A stretch of 57,472 nt of DNA from the NCBI GenBank assembly GCA_004017275.1, contig SAKE01000017.1:1-57472 (forward strand). Reading direction: 5' to 3'. A model generated the notes under the pieces. That model did not search any database and was not told the origin of the DNA. It worked only from the letters and a program-made list of their open reading frames with translations. Positions 29,318 to 36,777 of the stretch are shown here, one piece after another (positions within the stretch are counted from its first letter, which is position 1; every line of letters begins with the position of its first letter). A program made the position numbers and the translations under genes. This DNA comes from Mesorhizobium sp. (lineage in GTDB: Bacteria; Pseudomonadota; Alphaproteobacteria; Rhizobiales; Rhizobiaceae).

Positions 29318-29601
29318 GCTTCCTTGAAATCGTCGAGCCCGGCGGTGGTCATCTTCGCCAGAAATTCGGTGACGTCATAGTCGGCCGCGCCCGCCTTGGC
29401 GAAAGGGTCGGCGGCCAGCCTGGCGTCGAGCACGTCGCGCGGGCATTGCGCTATGATGACGCCACCGGTTCTCGGCTTCTTCGGCCCGGAGACGACGAAG
29501 ATGCCGTCCGCATAGCAGGCCTTCAGCCACTCGATATGCGCCGCCTGAAGCTGGTCGATCTCGGTCAGCGGCACTTTGTAGTTCAGGGAAACGACGAACA
29601 T
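29314..29601 (-). CDS. YciI-like protein
   Basis: This 95-residue protein is a stand-alone YCII domain with a ferredoxin-like fold. It begins MFVVSLNYKVPL, has the conserved His (AAHIEWLKACYADG) and the FVVSGPKKPRTGGVI strand, and ends with the DPF...VTEF region. Such proteins may bind or transform small molecules, but functions are mostly unknown. It overlaps the downstream DUF3445 gene by ATGA, indicating translational coupling, and follows the pabC-like gene by 15 nt. Confidence 0.82.
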   Translation of the reverse strand: MFVVSLNYKVPLTEIDQLQAAHIEWLKACYADGIFVVSGPKKPRTGGVIIAQCPRDVLDARLAADPFAKAGAADYDVTEFLAKMTTAGLDDFKEA

Positions 29602-29616
29602 TGTATTGGGCTTCTC

Positions 29617-30279
29617 TCAGGCAAGTTTGGCCGGGATCAGTCCGCGCAGCGAATTGCCGACGAACAGTGCCCTGGCGGATTTCAAATCGTCCAAGCTGTA
29701 GATCGCTTCGCGGGCGCGGCCTTGATTTAGAAGCTCGGCGCGCAATACGCCAGGCAGCAGGCCGCAATCGAGCCGGGGCGTTGCCAGCACGCCGTCGCCG
29801 AAATCGGCGAAGACATTGGTGATAGTACCTTCGCAGATCTCGCCGCGCTCATTGGCCAAGATCACCTCATCGGCCTGGGTGATGAGATATTCGGCACGGG
29901 CATGCGTGTAGAGCTGCCGCCGGCTGGTCTTGTGACGCAGCAGCATGTCGTGCGAATCCAACCGCGTTCTGGCCAGCCGCAGCGTCCAGACCTTGCCTGC
30001 GGCGAGCGGCTCATAGGGTTGTGCCGAGGCGGTCGCCTCGCCGTCGCGGGAAAGAGCGAAGCGCATCCGCAGCGCGGTACTGGATACGTTGACCGCATCG
30101 TGCAGCACCTCGCCGATCGCCTGCGGATCACAGCGGAAGCCGAGTTCCGCCGCCGAGCCATAGAGGCGCGCGAGATGGCGGTCGAAGCGCAGGAAGCCCG
30201 AGCCGAGTTCCCAGCGCATGGTCTCGATCAGCTGGAAATCGGCGGTGTTCCCGTCGCGAAGCGCGCCTTCAGCAGACAC
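29617..30279 (-). CDS. pabC: aminotransferase class IV, aminodeoxychorismate lyase-like
   Basis: The 220-residue PLP protein of fold type IV resembles 4-amino-4-deoxychorismate lyase, which releases pyruvate to give p-aminobenzoate. The candidate Schiff-base lysine is in LLRHKTSRRQLYTHAR, with ILANERGEICEGTITNVF and the LLPGVLRAELL block following. It starts at a GTG 52 nt inside the 3' end of pabB in another frame, so the two are tightly coupled. It is somewhat shorter than typical PabC. The lyase role is inferred mostly from the pabB neighbour. Confidence 0.82.
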   Translation of the reverse strand: MSAEGALRDGNTADFQLIETMRWELGSGFLRFDRHLARLYGSAAELGFRCDPQAIGEVLHDAVNVSSTALRMRFALSRDGEATASAQPYEPLAAGKVWTLRLARTRLDSHDMLLRHKTSRRQLYTHARAEYLITQADEVILANERGEICEGTITNVFADFGDGVLATPRLDCGLLPGVLRAELLNQGRAREAIYSLDDLKSARALFVGNSLRGLIPAKLA

Positions 30280-31373
30280 TCCTGATACTCCTCCTCAGCC
30301 GTCGAATCGAAGACGACGCCGCCACCGACATTGTAGACGGCCTCGCCGCCGGAAAAGAGCGAGATGGTGCGGATCGCCACGGAAAAGCGCATCCTGCCGC
30401 CGGGCGCGATCCAGCCGATGGCGCCGCAATAGGCGTCGCGGGGCCTGCCTTCCAGATCGTGCAGGATTTCCATGGCGCGGATTTTCGGCGCGCCGGTGAT
30501 CGAGCCGCAAGGAAACAGTGCCGCGAAGATCTGGCGGATCGAGAGCCCCGGCAGCAGTTTTGCCCTGACGTCGCTCACCATCTGGTGGACCGTCGGATAG
30601 GTCTCGATGCGGAACAGCGCCGGCACGTCCAGCGTGCCGACCTCGCTGATCAGCGAGATATCGTTGCGCAGGAGATCGACGATCATCCGATTTTCGGCCT
30701 GGTTCTTCTCGTCGTTGCGCAGGAAGATCTTCTGCCGTTCGTCCTCGGCCTTCGTCGCGCCGCGCGGTGCGGTACCTTTCATCGGATGCGTCTCGATCAT
30801 GCCCTTGCTGTCGATCTCGAAGAACAGCTCGGGCGAGCGCGACAGCACGATGGGTTCACCGAGAGCGATCAGCGCGCCATACTTCACCGGCTGGCGTTCG
30901 GTCAGCGCATCGAAGGCGGCCAGCGGCTCGCCCGACCATTGCGCATGAATTGGAAAGGTCAAATTGCCCTGGTAGCAATCGCCCCGCCTGATGTGCTGAT
31001 GCAGCCGCGAGAACCGCTTCTCGTAGTCCTCGCGCGACCAAGTCGCACGGGCATCGAAGATCGGGCCATTGGTCGCCGCGGTATTGCGCGGCGGCACCGC
31101 CTCTTCGACAGGCGCATCGAAGACCCCGAGGCACACGAGTGGAGCGCGGCGTCCGTCCGGCAGTAAGGGAACGAGCTTGGGTTCGAGCAGATAGCCCGCC
31201 TCATAGGAGAAATAGCCGGCAAGCCATTTGCCTGCATCGTGCGCGGCTTGCGCGGCTTCCAATGCCGGCCCGAAATCCTTCCCCTCATGTGCCACGATGA
31301 CATCGGCCGGCCGGTCGAAAACGAGCTGGCGCGCGCCTTCGTCATTGCGGAAAATTGCGGCGGGCAGGGACAT
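30228..31373 (-). CDS. pabB: aminodeoxychorismate synthase component I
   Basis: The 381-residue protein belongs to the chorismate-binding family and makes 4-amino-4-deoxychorismate for folate synthesis with an amidotransferase partner, which is not in the window. Family blocks are YFSYEAGYLLEP, IRRGDCYQGNLTFP, LSRSPELFF, THPMKGTAPRG, AENRMIVDLLRND, FPCGSITGAPKIRAMEI and the final GGGVVFDSTAEEEYQECLLKA. It is the first gene of a four-gene minus-strand operon. Confidence 0.92.
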   Translation of the reverse strand: MSLPAAIFRNDEGARQLVFDRPADVIVAHEGKDFGPALEAAQAAHDAGKWLAGYFSYEAGYLLEPKLVPLLPDGRRAPLVCLGVFDAPVEEAVPPRNTAATNGPIFDARATWSREDYEKRFSRLHQHIRRGDCYQGNLTFPIHAQWSGEPLAAFDALTERQPVKYGALIALGEPIVLSRSPELFFEIDSKGMIETHPMKGTAPRGATKAEDERQKIFLRNDEKNQAENRMIVDLLRNDISLISEVGTLDVPALFRIETYPTVHQMVSDVRAKLLPGLSIRQIFAALFPCGSITGAPKIRAMEILHDLEGRPRDAYCGAIGWIAPGGRMRFSVAIRTISLFSGGEAVYNVGGGVVFDSTAEEEYQECLLKARFATGTPPISS

Positions 31374-31492
31374 GGGACTCGGATGCTGCGGTCAATGAAG
31401 CCATCATCCGCTCTATATGGGGGGCCGCTCGCGCGCAATCGAGGGAACGGCACGCTGCCCTTCAAAGCCGACCTTTGGGTCGGCTTTGGCCA

Positions 31493-31605
31493 ACCTGATG
31501 CATGTTGCCCAAAAGTGACCTCGGTTTTGGGAGAACGACATGCATAAAAACAAAGACCTAAAGCGCGTCGCATGAATCCGTTTCAGCGCGACGCGCTTTA
31601 GGGCC
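31493..31605 (+). repeat. interspersed palindromic repeat, copy 3
   Basis: The element reads TGATGCATGTTGCCCAAAAGTG, CGGTTTTGGGAGAACGACATGCAT, then AAAGCGCGTCGCATGAATCCG and GCGCGACGCGCTTT. It is nearly collinear with the copy at 2975-3077. It lies between pabB and the HhH gene. Confidence 0.7.
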
Positions 31606-31606
31606 A

Positions 31607-31640
31607 AAAGCAGACGGCGGCGCCATATTGGCGCCGCCGT
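31607..31640 (-). terminator. terminator of the HhH gene
   Basis: ACGGCGGCGCCA (31614-31625) pairs perfectly with TGGCGCCGCCGT (31629-31640) around a 3-nt loop; on the minus strand it is followed by CTGCTTTTGG. It lies 25 nt after the HhH stop. Confidence 0.75.
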
Positions 31641-31665
31641 TCGCAATCTTCAGCTGTTGTCTGGA

Positions 31666-32433
31666 TCAGGTGTTGCTGGGGGTTCCGGCTGTTGGAAACT
31701 GCTTGGCGAATTCCTTCTCGTTGCCGGCGGCGAGCAGTTTGGCCTGCTCGATCCAGCGCTCGCGCGCGATGCGGCCGTCGAAATTCATGACGTCTTCGAT
31801 CCGCTTGATATCGGCGGCTGTCCAGCCGGCGATCTGGGCGAAGCTGGTGATGCCTTGCGCCTTGAGCAGCTTCTCGTTGACCGGGCCAATGCCGATCAGC
31901 CGGCGCAGATTGTCGGGTTTTGTCGCGCCTGCCGGTGCAGCTTTTTTGGCAGGGGCCGCCTTTGGTGCGGCCGAACTCTTGGCTGCCGCGGTCGCGGTCG
32001 CGGATTTGCTCGCCGCGGGTTTGGCCGTTGCGGATTTCGACGCTGCCGGCCTTGCCGCCGATTTCGCAGGTGCCGCCTTTGCCGGGGCAGCCTTCGCGGC
32101 GGCCGGCTTGGCCGGTGCCGGCTTTACAGGTGCGGATTTGGCTGTCGCGGGTGTCGACATCAGGGCCGAGGGAGCCGCCTTTGTCGCGGCGCCGGCAGCG
32201 GGCGTTGCCTGCGCGTCACGCAGCCGGCGCTCGAGGTCGGCGCGGGTTTTGCCGCAGGCATCGAGTTCGCCGGTCAGGCGGTCGCTGTCTGCGCGCAGCC
32301 TGTCGCGCTCGCTGCGGGTGCGATCGACGTCGCCACGCAAGCTGTCGAGCTCACCGCGCAGACGCCCCCAGAGGAACCAGCCCACCAACACGCCTACCAG
32401 GAACGCCAGGACCACGTAGAAAAAAGTGCCCAT
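31666..32433 (-). CDS. membrane-anchored protein with Ala/Lys-rich linker and helix-hairpin-helix domain
   Basis: The 255-residue protein has four parts: an N-terminal membrane segment (TFFYVVLAFLVGVLVGWFLW), a predicted coiled coil (about residues 25-70, LRGELDSLRGDVDRTRSERD), a histone-H1-like stretch of about 85 residues of Ala, Lys, Pro and Ser with APAKAAPAKS repeats, and a C-terminal HhH/SAP-like domain (NLRRLIGIGPVNEKLLKAQGITSFAQIAGW). The last domain resembles the one appended to NADH dehydrogenase-associated proteins and ribosomal L21-type fusions. It may tether DNA or another partner to the membrane; this is inference. Confidence 0.78.
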   Translation of the reverse strand: MGTFFYVVLAFLVGVLVGWFLWGRLRGELDSLRGDVDRTRSERDRLRADSDRLTGELDACGKTRADLERRLRDAQATPAAGAATKAAPSALMSTPATAKSAPVKPAPAKPAAAKAAPAKAAPAKSAARPAASKSATAKPAASKSATATAAAKSSAAPKAAPAKKAAPAGATKPDNLRRLIGIGPVNEKLLKAQGITSFAQIAGWTAADIKRIEDVMNFDGRIARERWIEQAKLLAAGNEKEFAKQFPTAGTPSNT

Positions 32434-32786
32434 TGTCTCTCTCCAGTCAGATTCGTCTGCCGTGGGGTCATGACCTTCGGCGAAGGACTACTCGATGGTG
32501 ATTCCGCGGTTCGCAGAACAGCCGGCTTCCGTTCGAGCTGTCGGCGATCGGCTTAGCTTGCCCATGCCCAACGGCCGTTGTCGCGTTCGCCTGAGCGCCA
32601 CGGCCGGCTGAGATTTTTCCTCGCCGATCCGCATGCGCTCCGGCTGAGCTTGGAGCGAAGGCTATCATAGAGCTTGTGGAAAGCTATCGGAAAACTTCGG
32701 TGGAGAGTACTTCAAGAACAGATATTTAGGGCGACGATAGAGCTATCCCAATATGCATTCCGGCTAAACTGTTGGGGGGGCGCGTT
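32434..32786. other. gene-free stretch between pepF and the HhH gene
   Basis: I see no convincing gene here. The half next to pepF (about 32660-32770) is richer in A and T than its surroundings, with repeated ATAGCT-type words (GGCTATCATAGAGCTTGTGG, AGCTATCGG, GAGCTATCC). The half next to the HhH gene is GC-rich and would hold that gene's promoter on the minus strand, although no clear boxes stand out. Confidence 0.4.
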
Positions 32787-34655
32787 TCAAGCGTCGAGTG
32801 CTTCCAACTCGTCGATCAGGCCACTGATCACGCCAAGCCCGATCTGCCAGAAGGCGGGATCGGTGGCGTCGAGGCCGAAGGGCGCCAGAAGCTCGGAATG
32901 ATGCTTAGTGCCGCCGGCGCGCAGCATCTCGAAATACTTGTCCTGAAAGCCGCGCTCGGCATTCTGGTAGACCGCGTAGAGCGAGTTCACCAGGCAGTCG
33001 CCGAAGGCATAGGCGTAGACATAGAAGGGCGAATGGATGAAGTGCGGAATGTAGGTCCAGAACACCTCATAGCCTTCGCGCAACTTGATCGCGGGACCCA
33101 GGCTTTCGGCCTGTACTTCGAGCCAGAACTGGCCGAGCCTGTCGGAGGTCAGTTCGCCATTCTTGCGCTCGGCATGCACCTTGCGCTCGAATTCATAGAA
33201 GGCGATCTGGCGCACCACCGTGTTGATCATGTCCTCGACCTTCTGGGCGAGCATGGCCTTGCGCTCGCGCCTGTCGGTGGTCTGGTCGAGCAGCGAGCGG
33301 AAGGTCAGCATCTCGCCGAAGACCGACGCCGTCTCGGCCAGTGTCAGCGGTGTCGAGGCCATCAGTGCACCCTGGCCGCTGGCCAGCACCTGATGCACGC
33401 CGTGGCCTAGCTCATGCGCCAAGGTCATCACATCGCGCGGCTTGCCCATGTAGTTGAGCAGCACATAGGGATGCGCCGACGGCACGGTCGGATGGGCGAA
33501 GGCGCCGGGCGACTTGCCCGGACGCACCGGCGCGTCGATCCAGTTGCGGTCGAAGAAGGTTCGCGCGATCTCGGCCATGTCGGGCGAAAAACGCTGATAG
33601 GCCGACAGCACTGTATTCCTGGCCTCGTCCCAGCCGATGATCGCCTGCGGCGTGTCCGGCAACGGCGCATTGCGGTCCCAGTGGTTCATCACGTCCATGC
33701 CCAGCCAGCGTGCCTTCATCGCATAGTAGCGGTGCGACAGGCGCGGATAGGCGTCGCGAACGGCGGAGGCCAGCGCGTCCACCACGCTGCGCTCGACGCG
33801 GTTGGCGAGATGGCGTGAATCGGCGATGTCCTTGAAGCCGCGCCAGCGGTCGGAAATCTCCTTGTCCTTGGTCAGCGTGTTGGTGATCAGCGTGAATGTG
33901 CGCAAATTTTTGCGGAAGGTCGCGGCCAGCGCCTCGGACGCCCGGCGGCGCACCTGGCCATCGGCGTCCTGCAGGCGGTTCAGCGCCGGCTCCAGCGTCA
34001 ATTCCTCGCCGTCGATGTCGAAGCGAAGGTCGGTCATCGTTTCATCGAACAGGCGGTTCCAGGCGCCGCGCCCGGTGATCGACTTTTCGTGGAAGAGCTG
34101 CTCGACACGATCCTCGAGCTGGTAGGGCTTGTCCTTGCGCAGATCGAGCACCCATGGCCTGTAATGGCCGAACGCGGGATCGCCGGCGAGCGCGCCTTCA
34201 ATCGACGCATCGTCGATCAGGTTGAGTTCGAGCGCGAAGAAGAGAAGGTGCGCGCTGGCGTCGGTCATCTTCTCCTGGATGTCGCCATAGAGCTTGGCGC
34301 GCTGCGGGTCGGCGGTGTTCCCGGCATAGACCAGTCCCGCATAGGAGACGATACGGCCAATCAGTTCCTCCAGCGCCTCGTAGGCGACAAGGGCCTCGCC
34401 CAGTCTGCCGGCGCTGCCGCGTTCGGCCTCTGCGGCCAGCGTACCCTTCCAGCGGCTCTCGAAGCGGGTCGCATCAGTGGCGGCCTTGGCGATGTCGCGC
34501 TTCAGTTCGGGCGCGTCCATGCCGGCATAGAGGTCGGCAAGGTTCCATTCCGGCAGGTCGCCAAGCTCGGTCGCGCCCTGACCGGAGGCCGGCGCCGCAA
34601 GCCGCCGAGCAGAAACCATATGCCCAGAATCCATGCGCCCAGAATTCATGTGCAT
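32787..34655 (-). CDS. pepF: M3 family oligoendopeptidase F
   Basis: The 622-residue cytoplasmic zinc metallopeptidase degrades oligopeptides. The zinc motif HELGH is at residues 414-418 (LAHELGHGVHQVL), followed by the third ligand region SVFGEMLTF. The N-terminal part has LPEWNLADLYAGMDAPELKRD, and the C-terminus has YAYAFGDCLVNSLYAVYQ. Length is typical of PepF/M3B. The start at 34655 is preceded by GGAAGG. Its first residues contain a small threefold Met-x-Ser-Gly pattern with several closely spaced ATG codons, so initiation may be at any of these. Confidence 0.94.
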   Translation of the reverse strand: MHMNSGRMDSGHMVSARRLAAPASGQGATELGDLPEWNLADLYAGMDAPELKRDIAKAATDATRFESRWKGTLAAEAERGSAGRLGEALVAYEALEELIGRIVSYAGLVYAGNTADPQRAKLYGDIQEKMTDASAHLLFFALELNLIDDASIEGALAGDPAFGHYRPWVLDLRKDKPYQLEDRVEQLFHEKSITGRGAWNRLFDETMTDLRFDIDGEELTLEPALNRLQDADGQVRRRASEALAATFRKNLRTFTLITNTLTKDKEISDRWRGFKDIADSRHLANRVERSVVDALASAVRDAYPRLSHRYYAMKARWLGMDVMNHWDRNAPLPDTPQAIIGWDEARNTVLSAYQRFSPDMAEIARTFFDRNWIDAPVRPGKSPGAFAHPTVPSAHPYVLLNYMGKPRDVMTLAHELGHGVHQVLASGQGALMASTPLTLAETASVFGEMLTFRSLLDQTTDRRERKAMLAQKVEDMINTVVRQIAFYEFERKVHAERKNGELTSDRLGQFWLEVQAESLGPAIKLREGYEVFWTYIPHFIHSPFYVYAYAFGDCLVNSLYAVYQNAERGFQDKYFEMLRAGGTKHHSELLAPFGLDATDPAFWQIGLGVISGLIDELEALDA

Positions 34656-34809
34656 TGCCGACACCTTCCGTGGCCGAAGTTCAAGGGGAAATGAGAAGCC
34701 GGTCAAATCCTAAGGAATTCATTCACCGGGTTTTTTGAAACCTTATTTAGAACCCTGTGCCAAGATGGTCCACAGGGCAGAATTCCTCGGGCGGGCAGTC
34801 GTACCAGTC

Positions 34810-36339
34810 ATGACAGGTTCCATACTCATAGTCGATGACGATCCCGTGCAGCGCCGGCTGCTCGAGGCGGCGGTGACGCGGTTCGGCTACACGGCCATCG
34901 TCGTGGATGGCGGTGCGGCCGCTCTCGATATCCTCGATGGACCCAGCGTCCGCGAGGTTTCGGTGGTCATCCTCGATCTAGTCATGCCCGGTCTCGACGG
35001 CATCGGCGTGTTGAAGGCGATGCGCGAGCGCGACATCACTGTGCCGGCCATCGTGCAGACCGCGCAGGGCGGCATCGAGACCGTGGTTTCGGCGATGCGT
35101 CACGGCGCCTTCGATTTCGTCGTCAAGCCGGCGTCTCCCGACAGGCTGCAGGCGTCGATCAGCAATGCGCTCAAGGTCGAGGCCGTCGAGGGCGAGGTCA
35201 AGCGCACGTCGCGCAAGCGCGGCGGCCTTCTGACCTTCAAGGACATGATCACGCACAGCCCGGCCATGGACAAGGTGATCCGCCTTGGCCAGAAGGCGGC
35301 GGCATCCAACATTCCGATCCTGATCGAGGGCGAATCCGGCGTCGGCAAGGAACTGGTGGCGCGCGCCATCCAGGGCAGCGGTGATCGCCGCTCGAAACCC
35401 TTCGTCACCGTCAATTGCGGCGCCATTCCCGACAATCTGGTCGAATCGATCCTGTTCGGCCACGAGAAGGGTTCGTTCACCGGCGCCACCGACAAGCACA
35501 CCGGCAAGTTCGTCGAGGCGCATTCGGGAACCCTGTTTCTCGACGAGATCGGCGACCTGCCGCTCGACGTGCAGGTCAAGCTGCTGCGCGCGGTCCAGGA
35601 CGGTGAGGTCGATCCGGTCGGCGGACGCTCGACCGTCAGGGTCGACATCAGGCTGATTTCGGCGACGCACCGCAACCTGCTGCAGCAGGTCAAGGACGGC
35701 AAGTTCCGCGAGGATCTGTTCTATCGGCTGAACGTCTACCCGATCTTCGTGCCGCCGCTGCGCGACCGCCGCGATGACATCCCCTATCTGGTCACCCATT
35801 TCATGGACAAGGTGGCGCCGGCCGACCCGCGTCATCGCTTGCAAGGCATTTCGGCGGCGGCGCTTGCCGTGTTGCAGGCCTATGACTGGCCCGGAAACAT
35901 CCGGCAGCTCGAAAATGCCGTCTTCCGGGCCTCGGTGCTTTGCGAAGGCGATATGTTGACCGCGGAGGACTTCCCGCAGATCCGGGCGCAGGTGGAGGGC
36001 ACCGTCAACCTCGGTACGGACGGCGACGCGCCGTCTCTGCCTTTGGAGGGTCGCGATGAAGACGCCTTGCCTGGCGAGGGTAGCCAGGCAACTGCGTTCG
36101 ATCCGCCGGCCAGGCTGCAGTCCCGCTTCGGCACATTGCGGGCGCTCGACGAGCGCGGCAATGTGCGTGCGCTGGCCGATGTCGAACTCGAAATGATCAA
36201 GCTCGCCATCGACCACTACAACGGCCAGATGAGCGAAGTCGCACGCCGACTCGGCATCGGCCGCTCGACGCTCTACCGCAAGCTCAAGGAGTACGGCATC
36301 GATCCGGAGACCGGCCGCGTCGACCGACTCGCCTCCTAA
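34810..36339 (+). CDS. sigma-54 dependent response regulator
   Basis: The 509-residue protein has an N-terminal receiver (phosphoacceptor D56 in VVILDLVMPG), a central AAA+ domain and a C-terminal Fis-type helix-turn-helix (DVELEMIKLAIDHYNGQMSE, ARRLGIGRSTLYRKLKEYG). The Walker A motif is GESGVGKE. The sigma-54 contact loop reads GSFTGA (221-226) rather than GAFTGA, a variant found in some active members. An insert of about 70 residues separates the AAA+ and DNA-binding parts. No sensor kinase is adjacent. The start at 34810 was chosen because MTGSILIVDDDP is the natural receiver start. Confidence 0.92.
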   Translation: MTGSILIVDDDPVQRRLLEAAVTRFGYTAIVVDGGAAALDILDGPSVREVSVVILDLVMPGLDGIGVLKAMRERDITVPAIVQTAQGGIETVVSAMRHGAFDFVVKPASPDRLQASISNALKVEAVEGEVKRTSRKRGGLLTFKDMITHSPAMDKVIRLGQKAAASNIPILIEGESGVGKELVARAIQGSGDRRSKPFVTVNCGAIPDNLVESILFGHEKGSFTGATDKHTGKFVEAHSGTLFLDEIGDLPLDVQVKLLRAVQDGEVDPVGGRSTVRVDIRLISATHRNLLQQVKDGKFREDLFYRLNVYPIFVPPLRDRRDDIPYLVTHFMDKVAPADPRHRLQGISAAALAVLQAYDWPGNIRQLENAVFRASVLCEGDMLTAEDFPQIRAQVEGTVNLGTDGDAPSLPLEGRDEDALPGEGSQATAFDPPARLQSRFGTLRALDERGNVRALADVELEMIKLAIDHYNGQMSEVARRLGIGRSTLYRKLKEYGIDPETGRVDRLAS

Positions 36340-36680
36340 GGTGAACTGATATTCGGGTGATGCCGGCCTGCGAACGGTAGCTCCCGCTCCGGTTCTCGGG
36401 AGCCATCACTTTCGGCTCGGCCTGCCCGAAATCTCAACACACCTTGGAAGCCATGGCTTCTTGCTGCGTTGGCGTACGGTCCGCAGTCAGGCTTCGGCGC
36501 AAGGCCGGCGCCAGCTTGCACTGCTACAATTGGCCCTGTATCGGGCTTTCAGCGGAATCGTGGCAGGCCTGTGGACAGCTCTGTTCACGCATTAAGGCTA
36601 ACAGTAACAGATCGTGTTCGGGCGAAAGCGGGAAACATGATCTAAACCAGCGGTTTACCAAGAAATCCTGTGAACAATTT

Positions 36681-36776
36681 TTGACGGGATATCGCCACGG
36701 TGTTACCGCATTTCGGCTTCAATAAGCGATGATTAACCATTAGGATCGATATTCGGATGTGATAACGACACATCCG
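36681..36776 (+). promoter_or_regulatory. promoter region of the DUF882 gene
   Basis: TTGACG (36681-36686), 17 nt, TACCGC (36704-36709) is a plausible promoter. Just downstream lie the octamer TTAACCAT (36733-36740) and a stem-loop CGGATGTG-N7-CACATCCG (36754-36776). The preceding part of the gap (36340-36680) holds a hairpin GCTCCCG...CGGGAGC near 36380-36405 and no gene that I can support. Confidence 0.45.
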
Positions 36777-36777
36777 T

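Noticed and set aside
31950..32170. tandem GC-rich repeats
   Set aside because: They encode the Ala/Lys/Pro repeats of the HhH protein and stay in frame; not a separate repeat element.
34978..36216. 412-codon minus-strand frame opposite the sigma-54 regulator
   Set aside because: It is an antisense shadow of conserved AAA+ codons; no motif or ribosome-binding site is seen.
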